Source of the DNA: Cladocopium goreaui
Taxonomy: Eukaryota > Sar > Dinophyceae > Suessiales > Symbiodiniaceae
Length of the DNA stretch: 64,000 nucleotides
Direction: 5' to 3'
NCBI GenBank assembly: GCA_947184155.2
Contig: CAMXCT020002087.1
Location: 1-64,000, forward strand
Made by a program: the position numbers and the translations under genes. The notes under the pieces were generated by a model. The model was not told the DNA's origin, did not search any database, and saw only the letters and a program-made list of their open reading frames with translations. Shown piece by piece: positions 8,001 to 17,502 of this stretch. The stretch's first letter is position 1; each line of letters begins with the position of its first letter.

Positions 8001-10629
8001 CGACAACCCAAAGCCACACAATGCAACATGCCGAGCAAGATTCGAAAAGATCATCGCCGAAGAGCGAGCGAAGGCACAACAAGGCGAAGGAAGTGCCAGC
8101 GCGCAAGTTGAAGACTTGGAAGCGCCAGCGGCCGACAATTCCTCGTCATTGTACCGCGCCAAGCGAGAGGCAGCGGGAACCGCCGCGCCTCAGGGAGTTG
8201 CGGGAGACTCCGCACTCTCAATCGCACCAAGGATCGCGGGAAGACCCGCATCCTCAGCTGATCCTGCGGGAAGCACCGCGGCTTCAGCAAGTGCCAAAAG
8301 ACCCACAGAAGGCACACAAGAAGCCCAAAAGAGGCTGAAGGCACCAGATCCAAAGGGAAGCAAACGAAACCCTGAGGTCAGTGTCCAAGAGCTGCAAGAC
8401 GCAGAAGACATCTCAACATTGCTGCTACAGCAAGACGAAAGCACGCATGCAGAAGAGAAAGGCACTTTGCCTACACTCCATGACGTGCCACTCGCAGCAA
8501 TTTTTGAGGATTCCCTCCTCGTCGGATACCCAGAGTGGGGAAATGTGACATCAGCTTTCGACGAAAGATCAGGCGAAGCGCTGCCTCTTGAAAAGGTCAA
8601 GACCGCTAGGGGCAGAGAGCTAGACAAGATGATCGAGCACAATGTCAAAACTGACATTACGTGGGAGGAGGCCAGACGACGTGGATTGAAGATAGTCCGT
8701 AGTCGCTGGGTCGACGGATGGAAAACCATCGACGGAGATCCAAGAGGTGTGAGGTCCAGATGTGTAGCCCAAGAGGTGAACACAAGTCCTAGAGAGGACG
8801 TACACTCTGGAACCCCACCGCTGAAAGCTCACAGGATGATTTTGTCCTGTGCGGCAACCAAACGCAAAGGACAACATCAGCACGACAAGCTGATCGGACG
8901 TTACGACGTCAGTGTGGCATTCTTCCATGCCACATCCACCGGCAAAATCGCCGTGGTACCGCCGGATGATCTCAACGATCAAAGACACCTATGGTATCTC
9001 AACAAGGCAATGAATGGAACTCGCGAAGCGAGCCGCCAATGGTCCGAGTTTGTAGACGGAACTGTGACCAGGAAAGGCGGATTCAGCAATGTGCCAGGAG
9101 TCCCCGGAGTGTTTTATCACAAGGAGTGGCAAGTCACAATGAGTTGTCATGGGGACGACTTTCTGGCCGAAGGCCGAGCGGAAGATCTCGACAAATTGGA
9201 TGAGTTCATGCTGCAACATTTTGAAATCAAAGTGTTGCCGCGAATCGGCAATCCTGAGCACGGAGGTCAGTGCCTGGAAGGAGACCATCTGCGCAGAGCA
9301 ATCAGGTGGACAAAAGAAGGGTTCACTTGGGAAGCAGATCGCAAATACGTCAAGCTTTTGACAAAAGAGCTTGGGCTGGAAGGAGCAAAAGGAGTTGACA
9401 CTCCGAGCTCAAAACTGACAGGTGCTGGCTGCAGAACCAGCGACAAGCCGCTAGACGCAGCGGAAGCCTCAAGATTCAGACATCTTGCAGGGACAGCTCT
9501 TTACTTGAGCTTGGGTAGACCTTCTATCCAGTACGCGTTGTCAGAAATCACTGCCGGAATGGCAAAGCCGTGTGAAATCCACATGTTGCGACTCAAAAGA
9601 CTTGGTCGCTACTTGTTGAAGTTTCCGACGGAGACTTGGCTTTTCGCCTTACAAGAAGAACCTGAAGAGTTCCAGGTTTACACAGATTCTGATTGGGCAT
9701 CAGATGCAGTCACGCGCAGATCAATGTCCTGCCACATGGAGCGATTTGGTGAGCATCTGTTAGACAGTGGATGCGCCAAACAGTCAACAGTGGCACTTTC
9801 GTCAGGAGAAGCAGAGTACTACTCCTTGACAAGAGGAGCTGCAATCGGACTGCTGACCAAACACATCTTACAATGTGTAGGGTTCAATCGAGTCAAACAG
9901 GTCATGCTGACCGACTCGACAGCAGCGAAAGGCATCGCCCAACGTTCGGGCACAGGAAAGGTCAAACACCTTAGCATCCGTGAGTTATGGTTGCAGGAGA
10001 AAGTCCGTGCAAGAGAACTAGCTGTGCGGAAAGAAAGCACAACAACGAATTGGGCTGATTTGGGCACGAAGTCTCTAACAGGCCCAAGAATCAGCGAACT
10101 GGTTCAAATTATGCCACTCTGCAGGAGAGGCATTGTTGTAGCATGCCTGCTGTGTGTGATGAACTGCGCAGCAGCACAGCCAGAGGATGAAGAGAAGGAC
10201 TCAAGCATCTTTAGCTTTTTGCTCTATATGTTTGTGGTCCACATCCTTGCACTATACGGGCTGTTTTCAGCCGTGAGAAGAAGGTTCATGAAAGAAGAGG
10301 TCTACGAAAAGATGATTCAAACAGATGAGATCAGGGCAGACAACAGAACTACGCAGACATCCACTGCGCAGAGCACCGCAAGTTCTTCAACATCCATGCC
10401 AGTATCAGGGCATGGAGGGGAACAAAGACAGAATCCAAAAGCAAAACCAAAACCAAAAGCCGAAGCGAGAGAACCACAAGATGACCTAGTGGCTATACTT
10501 GGAGGCGGTGTACGGTATCATCGCATGAGCTGCGGAATGGTGAGAGCTTTCCGTGGTAATGTACAGAACTGCCGCAGGTCACTAGCTGTTGAACGTGGCT
10601 ACACGCCATGTAAACAGTGTGGTGGTTGA
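4957..10629 (+). CDS. Element 1 Gag-Pol polyprotein (copia type) with C-terminal membrane and Cys/His extension
   Basis: The protein is 1890 aa, starting at ATG with no internal stop. Seen in order: a Gln-rich coiled-coil start (1-60); a Gag region (about 90-280); Lys/Gly-rich linkers around a CCHC knuckle C335-x2-C338-x4-H343-x4-C348; protease D416-T-G-A; integrase zinc ligands H661, H665, C672, C675 with acidic triad D702, D781, E818; RT with D1317 and the active-site box H-G-D-D (D1400/D1401) in place of Y-V-D-D; and RNase H with D1577, an SSGEAE motif near 1616-1620 and D1653. Past RNase H are two hydrophobic segments (about 1723-1740 and 1751-1770). The tail has Y-H1855-x3-C1859 … G-Y-x-P-C1885-x2-C1888, resembling the small metal-binding motif of the Ada N-terminal type. 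Together these cover capsid, processing, cDNA synthesis and integration. The role of the tail is unknown. Four short GCGGG…CCCGC-like hairpins give an AGxxAS-rich stretch near residue 1073-1113. Confidence 0.93.
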   Translation: MDPQINQMEMGTAQIGEQMTAVLQQLQQTNNLVGQMAQRITSQEEQILRMQAERARAISINTVEEVPRNSSANAASSSGFGIVDTRTLGKPEVFKGDATEFPDWCFIFRSYMSCINVAYNDLMDRAERSQTPLPNRALSETERTLSGQLYFVLVMLLRNRALDIAYNAGVSEGIEAYRRLYQQYHPKVASRFVGSLSLILATKFGTDIEAELESFDKTVPRYEMESGKTLDEEILLGIVIQGVQDQSMKEHLIKNAARLNTYEAVKTELLEIARTNRVLQSMPVAMEIGATPNAKGKGGKKGSKKGDGKNSKGDSKGKGKGTQQAPQNPNKDKSCFYCGKQGHLKSECTKRISDEKNAQGKGSSKGKPKAKANPGSGKPRPNAASPDDEPEPLSAYPEETLIAAAVNNGTQEILVDTGAGSHLFVKGFDSHARSVSKGSNVGMVTITGQPLITGEYKKSTINTDAGKFTIEYAESDKINFSVLSAGKAAQRGTWTVIGPDAQFLVPSKSSEFIKAAIEKTPNKLGLVKKRGVYWLPVSLEKGSTGHDDKPLATMVDKSPGGVAGNAASQSAGSTASCVGSTTGQEVMAAIRPAKKAVPAEELEEEAREPGAVGEMEVEDRQQVEPPLPELGEPPAEPSEPARPVRAKKIPDTVTKAEYDNHTITHLPFRNWCEFCMAGKIREDSHRRRTPGDDKEVPRVSMDYCFLGRVLDNTKSEETTVAELKEPTEEAEGVMPVLVVTDERTGCVFSSVVQKGVNDHAVNVVVEALKFCGRQKAILQTDAEHSIKALAEASAVKYGKEVQHQTAPRESHASNGAAERAVLELSRQVRTNVNALESRYKDFKLKVSSVSYPWLVRHSAWQLTRFLVKADGKTPYERLKGREYKGEVVEPFETVHYKLAQDAKGKLDAQSAIGIWVGKSLQSDEHYVGTADGIRRCRSAWRRPEGRRWELKRFEALKGVPWQPKGEPTLMPGAPGTPRIAAPGTPSGRARGVYITVERQIRHGSTEGCPGCHSSDDNPKPHNATCRARFEKIIAEERAKAQQGEGSASAQVEDLEAPAADNSSSLYRAKREAAGTAAPQGVAGDSALSIAPRIAGRPASSADPAGSTAASASAKRPTEGTQEAQKRLKAPDPKGSKRNPEVSVQELQDAEDISTLLLQQDESTHAEEKGTLPTLHDVPLAAIFEDSLLVGYPEWGNVTSAFDERSGEALPLEKVKTARGRELDKMIEHNVKTDITWEEARRRGLKIVRSRWVDGWKTIDGDPRGVRSRCVAQEVNTSPREDVHSGTPPLKAHRMILSCAATKRKGQHQHDKLIGRYDVSVAFFHATSTGKIAVVPPDDLNDQRHLWYLNKAMNGTREASRQWSEFVDGTVTRKGGFSNVPGVPGVFYHKEWQVTMSCHGDDFLAEGRAEDLDKLDEFMLQHFEIKVLPRIGNPEHGGQCLEGDHLRRAIRWTKEGFTWEADRKYVKLLTKELGLEGAKGVDTPSSKLTGAGCRTSDKPLDAAEASRFRHLAGTALYLSLGRPSIQYALSEITAGMAKPCEIHMLRLKRLGRYLLKFPTETWLFALQEEPEEFQVYTDSDWASDAVTRRSMSCHMERFGEHLLDSGCAKQSTVALSSGEAEYYSLTRGAAIGLLTKHILQCVGFNRVKQVMLTDSTAAKGIAQRSGTGKVKHLSIRELWLQEKVRARELAVRKESTTTNWADLGTKSLTGPRISELVQIMPLCRRGIVVACLLCVMNCAAAQPEDEEKDSSIFSFLLYMFVVHILALYGLFSAVRRRFMKEEVYEKMIQTDEIRADNRTTQTSTAQSTASSSTSMPVSGHGGEQRQNPKAKPKPKAEAREPQDDLVAILGGGVRYHRMSCGMVRAFRGNVQNCRRSLAVERGYTPCKQCGG
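6083..6096 (+). other. Dispersed GCGG…CCGC hairpin in gag
   Basis: GCGG-TAAGCC-CCGC, the same inner stem as the leader hairpins, in the Lys/Pro-rich linker after the zinc knuckle. Confidence 0.5.
6643..6680 (+). repeat. Two GCGGG-type hairpins in pol
   Basis: GCGGGTAATGCCGC (6643-6656) and GCGGGTAGCACCGC (6667-6680) lie 24 bp apart in the low-complexity linker between protease and integrase. The loops differ while the stems are retained, as in the 4045-4184 array. Confidence 0.6.
8173..8280 (+). repeat. Four tandem GCGGG-type hairpins in pol linker
   Basis: GCGG-GAA-CCGC (8173-8183), TGCGG-GAGACT-CCGCA (8199-8214), GCGGG-AAGA-CCCGC (8236-8249) and GCGG-GAAGCA-CCGC (8266-8279) follow at 28-36 bp spacing in the linker between integrase and RT. 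The encoded peptides share only an AGxxA core, so the nucleotide stem looks more conserved than the protein. Confidence 0.65.
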
Positions 10630-10672
10630 AGTGTTTCACTGAAAGTCAGCCAAATCACTACGTGATTCAGCT

Positions 10673-10681
10673 GTGGAGGGG
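10673..10681 (+). other. Polypurine tract, Element 1
   Basis: The run GTGGAGGGG ends at the base before the right LTR (TGTCAGG at 10682). This is the expected place and composition for plus-strand priming. Confidence 0.85.
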
Positions 10682-10845
10682 TGTCAGGAAACAGACCCTA
10701 TTCCAGTCACCACCTGCCATGTATAGGCTAGCATGTTGTACATGAGAATTCATTTAAGACTTATGGCCATGACTTTGGCTCAAGCATCAGCGTGATAGGA
10801 AAACAAGCTGCTTGCTGCATCTTGGGGCTGTGCGCCCCGCTTTCA
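10682..10845 (+). repeat. Element 1 right LTR (164 bp)
   Basis: It reads identically to 3857-4020 and is followed at once by the repeated ATGAA (10846-10850). Confidence 0.96.
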
Positions 10846-10850
10846 ATGAA
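10846..10850. other. Target site duplication, right (ATGAA)
   Basis: Matches 3852-3856. Confidence 0.95.
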
Positions 10851-11459
10851 ACATGTTTTTTTCTGCGTGTTTCATGTTGTTAATGGTCCCGCATTCCCAC
10901 AGTTCTTGGCGCGTGAAATTGTAAAATGAGCCCAGAATCATGGCTCATTGGTTCTAATGATGGGCCGCCACCAGATATAACCTTGTTTTAAGACTTCTAA
11001 GACATTCGAAGTATCACCTGGCAACTGGAGTTTGAGTCAAAGCTGGTTGACCGGAAATGGAAATCCATCTCCAAATTTGATTGCACAAAGATTTCATTTT
11101 TGTGGAATTATGATTGCAGCATATTGCAGGCCGATACTACGAGTTTCTTATTACTTGGGATACTCGTGACTGTCTTGGGATAGTCTTATGATGTCTTATG
11201 ATTTATGAGCCACTTACTAGGACAATTGCCCTCGGCTGAGTATCATTGTATGTTAACATCTATACTACGTGCATGAAACCTGCAACACCATTTCTTTCAT
11301 ATTTAAATGAATTTATTGCTTATATAAGCTTTAATTCCCATTGCACCCTTAATGCATCACCACTTTCATCAGTATATCACACAAAATTCCCCATGAATAG
11401 GTTACCTTGTTGGTTGGTATTCCCTATATCTATATATATATATATATATATATATGTCT

Positions 11460-11571
11460 TGGTAAATTATAACAACCTCACTCCGACCTCACTGGAATGT
11501 TGGTTAGTAAGGGGAATCATCCCAATATAGCACTGGTTGAGGTTAGTGAACTATTATAATTTATCCAGATT
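11460..11571. repeat. Inverted-repeat element, family C (MITE-like), copy 1
   Basis: It begins GGTAAATTATAACAACCTCA and ends TATTATAATTTATCC, inverted ends over about 110 bp. The left-end words (TAAATTAcnAcnACCTCA…GACGTCACTGGAATGAT) recur at 12826 and 18571. Confidence 0.6.
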
Positions 11572-11725
11572 TATTTATATATAAGTTATGCATTTTCCCA
11601 CTATATATCTCTGGATCAACCTTGGTTAGATACTTTAGTACTCTAATCTTTTGCTGTCAATGGTAAAATGTCCTAACCAGCCAAACAAAATTAAAACGCA
11701 TATGTATTTTTGGCAGGTATCTAAG

Positions 11726-12513
11726 GTTCGTGTATGTATATATATATAATGGAATGTATGTACTTATGTATGTATGTGTATGTATGTGTATGTATGTGTA
11801 TGTATGTGTATGTATGTATCTATGTATGTATCTATGTATGTATCTATGTATGTATCTATGTATGTATCTATCTATGTATCTATCTATGCATCTATCTATG
11901 TATGTATGTATTGTAATGTCATGTCATGTCATGTATGTATGTATGTGTGTAATGTATGTATGTATGTATGTATGTATGTATGTATGTATGTATGTATGTA
12001 TGTATGTATGTATGTATGTATGTATGTATGTATTTTGTAATGTAATGCAATGTTATGTTTTGTATGGTATGGTATGGTATGGTATGTAGGTATGGTGTGG
12101 TATGGTATGGTTTGGTATGGTGTGGTGTGGTATGGTATTGTATGTATGTATGTATGTATGTGTATGTATGTATGTGTATGTATGTGTATGTATGTGTATG
12201 TATGTGTATGTATGTGTATGTATGTGTATGTATGTGTATGTATGTGTATGTATGTATATGTATGTGTATGTATGTGTATGTATGTATGTATGTATGTTTC
12301 TATGTATCTATGTATCTATGTTTCTATGTATCTATGTATCTATGTATCTATGTATCTATGCATCTATCTATCTATGTATCTATGCATCTATCTATGTATC
12401 TATCTATGTATCTATCTATGTATCTATCTATGTATCTATCTATGTATCTATCTATGTATGCATGTATGTATGTATGTATGCATGTATGTATGCATGTATG
12501 TATGTATGTCTAT
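11726..12513. repeat. TATG/TATC compound microsatellite, about 790 bp
   Basis: Near-pure (GTAT)n blocks are interrupted by TGTA-TG, TATC and TATGG variants. Higher-order units of 8-12 bases, such as TATGTATC and TATGTGTATG, are visible, which suggests local expansion and slippage. Confidence 0.97.
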
Positions 12514-12560
12514 ATGTGTTTTAAATATACGTATAATATGTTGTCAATTTGCAATTTGCA

Positions 12561-12645
12561 AGCCATGGCGCTCCCATTCAAGCCATCTCCCAGGCCATTA
12601 CGGCCTGCGAACGAGCTTTTGCCTGGGAAGCTGCCCTGCAGATGC
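12561..12645 (+). CDS. PPR-like exon
   Basis: The + frame reads ASHGAPIQAISQAITACERA and then FAWEAALQMLGSSEG. I-x-x-A-I-T-A-C-E-R-A-F-A-W-E-A-A-L-Q-M-L is a clean PPR helix pair. It follows the long TATG satellite. The 3' end (near GGGAGTTGG) is uncertain. Confidence 0.7.
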
Positions 12646-12825
12646 TGGGATCGTCGGAGGGAGTTGGTTGGAGGGGATGGATACGCAGGGGGTTTCCAAG
12701 GAGGTTTCCATAGTCATGGGGGTACCCCAATAGCTTGATGATTTATGTTTTTTAAACTCTGTTTAAACTTGATGATTTAGGGGTACCCCTATTTTCAGAT
12801 AAAGCCACATGGTCCAGGTATTTGG

Positions 12826-12885
12826 ATAAATTACGACGACCTCATGTCACGACGTCACTGGAAATGATGGCGCATGTAAGGGTAA
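12826..12885. repeat. Family C element, copy 2 (partial)
   Basis: GGATAAATTACGACGACCTC followed by ACGACGTCACTGGAAATGAT matches the left half of the 11460 copy and the 18571 copy. The right end is not clear. Confidence 0.5.
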
Positions 12886-13925
12886 GGCCTTTTTCGGCTT
12901 AGTGAATTGGTATCATTATGATGACTGGGATGACTGGTTTGTTCCCCTTATTATTACTATTTTTATATCTTTCTTTGGGATTATAATCATTGTTACAATT
13001 ATCCAAATGTATGGTGTATGCATTTACACCAACATAAGATGGTGGTAAATGTGAGCTAAGAATGTTCATATGATGATAACAACAATACTATCCAACTGAT
13101 CAATGATGCTGGAGAAAAAAAAGTACCCTTTGCTCATCAAACATGGCTGGATTGAACATATTCCATTGGATGATGTTCCCATTCAAAAGCAAGTTTATAG
13201 GAAGATACTGGGGATTCCCAGCTGGCCATGTTTGATGAAACGGGAGGGGGACAAATCCGGTTGCTAGAAATAGGTTGCCAGTGGAGTTCGGCCAACAAAT
13301 GTACCAGTATATAAGTTTTTCTTGTGGTTTCCATAAGATGGGGATAAATCATGATATATCCTGCAAAAGTGGACATATCAAACCAGATGAATCCATTGGT
13401 TGAAACAGCTGAAACAATATGGCAATATAGGTTCGGCAATGGCGGTTGTGGGAGATACCGCAAGACTGGGCCTAAAGTCAATGTTGATGTTTGTTTATAA
13501 AAGCAGAATGTTTATTTTCAAATTGTGGTTGGCTAATGGTTTCAAAGGACATTATTAAACATATGCAAAGGAATTTGTTGATATTGTGAATACAGATAGA
13601 TGATCGACGTCATTTGATTTTGCATGGCGGTTGGGGCATGGGATTCAATGTGTTTGTGGCCCACAAACAAGTTGCAAAATACGGAACACGGGAATACTTT
13701 TTGATAAAGGCGATGACTGACCCGCAGATGACGGTCTCATTCCCATTTTTTCATTCCTATTTGGACTAGCGCGTTGCTTTCCAAACATGTTGTGTTTCTT
13801 TTGAAACATACAGAGATTATTCCTTTCGTGGTCGGAGGAAGCCCAAGATCACAATACCTGGTCTCATTTGCTAAGATATATCTGGTTATCACATGTTATC
13901 GCAAGAGATATGAGATGGTTATATT

Positions 13926-14008
13926 CGTATCAATATGTATCAGTATGTATCAATATGTATCAATATGTATCAATATGTATCAATGTGTATCAACATGTAT
14001 CAATATGT
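13926..14008. repeat. 10-bp minisatellite (ATCAATATGT)n
   Basis: About eight copies with single-base variants (CAGTATGT, CAATGTGT, CAACATGT). Confidence 0.9.
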
Positions 14009-14106
14009 TTTATTTTTACATTATACCAAATTATATCACATATCTGCTGGACAACACATATCACAATGTTAAATTTGTGTTGCGAGATGCCACGTGTTCT
14101 CCGCAG

Positions 14107-14171
14107 AAACACCCAGCGCCACGCCACGGTTAGGCTATTGGAAGACTCTCAGCCGAGCTGTCAAGGCCATG
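14107..14171 (+). CDS. Candidate exon, PPR-gene related
   Basis: It is bounded by CTCCGCAG| and |GTAGGG and reads TPSATPRLGYWKTLSRAVKA then M. It has high GC against AT-rich flanks and good splice context. The PPR resemblance is weak (one W, helix-like spacing). Confidence 0.4.
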
Positions 14172-15379
14172 GTAGGGAATATGACGCAGACATTGAGCAG
14201 ATATGGCAAATTGGATATATCTGGATAATCCACCTATGCAAGATTATCGCTCGAAATGCGAAACAGCAATAATTATTGTCGCCGGTTGCCTAAAATATCG
14301 CCGTTTCTAGTTTTTTTCGCCGTTTCAGTCTTCGCATTTTGGGTTCTTATTTTGTGTTCGCCGTTTCGTCGGGTTTTTTCGCTGTTCGTTGGGGTTTTGC
14401 GCCGTTTCAACACCGGCAAACACGTGCAAAGGCAGAAAAATACAAAACTTGCTCGCGGGCAGAAAAACATGTCGCCAGCAATAATTCCTGAAAAAGCAAT
14501 AATTTTACATACATTGGAAGATGCAGGTGTATATATATATATATACATATTGAGCAATCTCGAAAACCCTAGGTTCACAGAAAGGACATCCACAAATTTG
14601 GGAAGGTCCCATCGCTTACCACACGTTTGTACAATCATGATATATGCTAAACTTGGGGGCATTGCTTGCAGGAAACTTCTACATTTATATAATATATATA
14701 TATATAATTCACATAAATCAACGTCCAATTTGGGTATCGCTAATGTGGATATTAGAGAAATACAATGACATAACTTGACATAACCTTGAAAAGGGGTATC
14801 GCTAATTTGGGAAGGTCCCATCGCTTACCGTGTGTTTTCAACAATTTCCATCAATTTCCATAAACCAATGTCCGTCCAATACATATTTAGTATTGCCGGG
14901 TTTTTTGCGGTAGCTCATATATATATATATTTATTTATTTATCTATTTATATTTATATTTATATTTATAATATATTAGATAGTGGTATATAATGGTGTAT
15001 ATATATGTGTGTGTGTTATATTATATTATATATATATTACTATATGTATATATATATATTACATTATTGTATGTTTTTCATTATCAATTGTATAGATAAC
15101 CTGCCACATCATTATCACTCAGTTAGATTAGTGGGATATATGTACTGATTATTAGATGTGGGTTCTTAAGCACTTACGATTTCTGGGATGCAGCCAATGC
15201 AGCCGCAAGTATATCTGCATGAATCACTTGTTTGATCTGGATTAGATTTGATTAGGGGATGTATATATGATGATGATATATGATTTTTGTATGTAATGAT
15301 GTTGGCTTGTGATTCACAAACTTCCACTGGCTGATAACATGTCTTGTCATGTCTTGTCCCTGGGATTGCTTCGCCGCAG
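14172..15379. other. Intron tract
   Basis: (TA)n/(TATT)n-rich at 14917-15060. The words TTTGGGAAGGTCCCATCGCTTACC occur twice (14597-14620 and 14807-14830) around a CATTTAT…TATAATTC block, an unclassified local duplication. The region 14270-14410, with repeated CGCCGTTTC, has an open frame on both strands but no recognisable family. Confidence 0.45.
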
Positions 15380-15470
15380 GCAACAGCTTCGTGATCAACG
15401 CGGCGATCAGCGCATGCAAATCCGCCCAGCAGTGGCCACTCGGTTGGCAGCATGAGGCAGCTGGGTGGAA
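15380..15470 (+). CDS. PPR-like exon
   Basis: After CGCCGCAG|G it reads NSFVINAAISACKSAQQWPL then GWQHEAAG. INAAISAC-K-S-A-Q-Q-W is the diagnostic core. The donor is either GTTGGC (near 15453) or GTGGAA (near 15476). Confidence 0.75.
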
Positions 15471-16180
15471 AATTATCGATGGAATACCTGGTATCTACCT
15501 CCTTATCTACTGAAATGGGAATAGAAGATGCATTCACCCGTGGAAAGAGTCTGTTGTCAAACTGGAATCCATGATTTATCATGAATTCATGACATTTATC
15601 ACGGACCATGGCTGGGAGCTGAGTTCGGCTTTGGTGGAATTTTCCAACTTGGAACGGGCCTTTGGCCAAGCAAAGCTCGGAACACCCCAAGCTAGTGGTT
15701 TCCTGAAAAAGGGCTACCCCAAAGCATCCAAGTCATGACCATGATTTAGTATTGAAACGGATGGTGACTTGGGGTACCCCATATAACCTCCAAATTGTGG
15801 TTTCCTTTCATTGTGTTTCTTCGACCAATGGGTAGGATGGGATTGGGGAATCTGCCTGGATGGGTACTTTAGGACTTAAATTGGTTGCATTCTTTTGCTA
15901 TAAATGGTGACATATGTATAAGCCAACTAAACAAAACATGAAACATGCAGGGTATCTAAGGTTTGCCATGAATGAAGATGATTTTCAAAAAAAACGCAAT
16001 ACCACGAAGTCAACTTCGATTAATTCTTACATTTGCCATTCTGGTCCACTTGTTTTTGCCTGAGGTGCTATATGTACCCAAAAAATCATCCATTTATGGC
16101 AATTTCAATGGGGAACAATGTGTTTGAAAAACTAGTGGATGTTGATGGTTTTCCCACATGTTTGTCCCATTTCCCCTGAG

Positions 16181-16241
16181 GCAACAAGCCGTGGCCCTTC
16201 TGCGCTTCGGGGAGGCGCCTTACGCTAACCTTAGCTGCAAG
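16181..16241 (+). CDS. PPR-like half-repeat exon
   Basis: It sits between CCCCTGAG|G and |GTGGGC and reads LRQQAVALLRFGEAPYANLS then CK. This corresponds to the second PPR helix and linker (W)-x-x-A-V-A-L-L-R. It has high GC compared with its flanks. Confidence 0.6.
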
Positions 16242-16859
16242 GTGGGCCTTCCAATACAAACAACACCCGCGGCGAAATGGTGAAATGGTGAAATTGTTAC
16301 AACGTAGGTTTAGTCAATCAAACGCCATTTAATCTGGTTGAGAGTGGTTCTGATCTGGCATATTCCCGTTCACAAACCAACTGCTGACTTCAGGGATTAT
16401 CCCAGTTTATGGTTACCTATGTTACCTAAATATATTGGGTTATATGCTCTACGACTTAAGGATCCTTACAACCTGTGAATTTAGAATCACCATCGGGAAA
16501 TTGTACCAGCTTAGGGAAACATGAAAATCGGGTGACCCAAAAGTGGTGGCCGGGTGGGACCACCTGATGGCGGCAGAATGTTGCCCAGAACAAAAAGCAG
16601 CTGAAGACTATGGGGTACCATCGATTCAAATCTATTTGTTTTTTGGGGTATACCGGTATACCAGTATACCCTGACAACAAAATACTTGCTACCTTGGTTC
16701 GGTTGTTTTATATATATATATAGATAGGCTATGTCATATCCACATGTTTCTTGCAAGGTAAGATCAGCAATTGGCAAATTTGGCAGGATGCTCCTTGGGA
16801 GTCTCACCTTCAAAGATTGGAAACTGATGGCCGCTGATGGCTTTCCAGTGGCTTCCCAG

Positions 16860-16956
16860 GCCGATGTGATCAGCTACAGCAGTGCCATCAGCGCCCTCTC
16901 AGAGGTTGATGTGAGGGCTCCGCAGTGGGCTCTACAGATCTGGGCGGAGATGGAGG
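16860..16956 (+). CDS. PPR-like exon
   Basis: After CTTCCCAG|G it reads ADVISYSSAISALSEVDVRA then PQWALQIWAEMEV. D-V-I-S-Y-S-S-A-I-S-A is canonical, but the usual C-E-K is L-S-E and a longer loop precedes the W. The donor GTGCAG at about 16956 is likely. Confidence 0.75.
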
Positions 16957-17460
16957 TGCAGCCGGGATTCCATGGAAGATGCCTTCTGGAGAGCCTCTGT
17001 GGCAAAAAAAACCATGGAAAAACCAAGAAAAATTGAATGAAAACCATCAACAAGTGGCATTTGATCATGAAATCATGTTGATTTGACATGATCTTACCAT
17101 CAAAAGTGTGATTGCACTCCAAACAAAACATGAAACCTGAAAGATAGCGACCCTGTTAGATGATGTTCCGCACTTGGATATGGCCCACCTGAAGATTTCC
17201 ATTCTGGCTCGTGATTTCAACCAACTTACCCGAGAGGGGTTGGAGGTTTAGGCGAATTGATGGGTCGAACAGGTGGAAACATGTGGAGACCTTCCAGTTG
17301 GTTGGGTGAAACTGCACCAACCCTGGGGGCCAACCTTATGGGGATGATCTGTGATTTGGTTTCTGGGTTTCTGGGTTTCTGGGATTGTGTGTTAAAATAG
17401 AGTATCCTCAAATCACCCAAAGTGATCATCATGTTCTCCGGTAGTTTCTTCCCCTGTGAG

Positions 17461-17502
17461 GAGCAGCACGTGGAGCCAAATGTCATGACCTACAGCGCCC
17501 TG
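17461..17502 (+). CDS. Short PPR-like exon
   Basis: 42 bp between CCTGTGAG|G and |GTTGAA, reading EQHVEPNVMTYSAL. E-P-N-V-M-T-Y-S-A-L is the start of a PPR repeat. Confidence 0.65.

Larger units (their letters stand above)
3857..10845 (+). mobile_element. Element 1: complete young Ty1/copia-type LTR retrotransposon
   Basis: The element is 6989 bp. Its two LTRs (3857-4020 and 10682-10845) read identically over 164 bp, start TG and end CA, and are flanked by a 5-bp direct repeat ATGAA. A primer binding site abuts the left LTR and a purine run abuts the right one. One uninterrupted 1890-aa Gag-Pol has the order Gag, CCHC, protease, integrase, RT, RNase H. Integrase before RT is the copia order. 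Identical LTRs and an open frame imply very recent insertion and probable autonomy. Unusual parts are the leader hairpin array, the AUG-less upstream frame, the short LTR with a spliced-leader-like core, and the extra C-terminal membrane and Cys/His region. It lies in an intron of the PPR gene region, in the sense orientation. Confidence 0.97.
10851..12560. other. Intron tract
   Basis: No exon seen. It contains family C element copy 1 (11460-11571), a (TA)n run near 11433-11456 and the long TATG satellite from about 11726. The long Tyr/Cys/Met frames over the satellite are repeat artefacts. Confidence 0.6.
12646..14106. other. Intron tract
   Basis: Family C copy 2 starts at 12826. An unexplained GGGGTACCCC pair brackets 12718-12788 (ends GGGGGTACCCCAATAG and TTAGGGGTACCCCTATTTTC). 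A (ATCAATATGT)n block lies at 13926-14008. No supported exon. Confidence 0.5.

Noticed and set aside
11730..12738. Long Tyr/Cys/Met/Val frames on the + strand
   Set aside because: Produced by the (TATG)n satellite, open in all three frames with no non-repeat content. Only the short PPR-like part after 12561 is kept.
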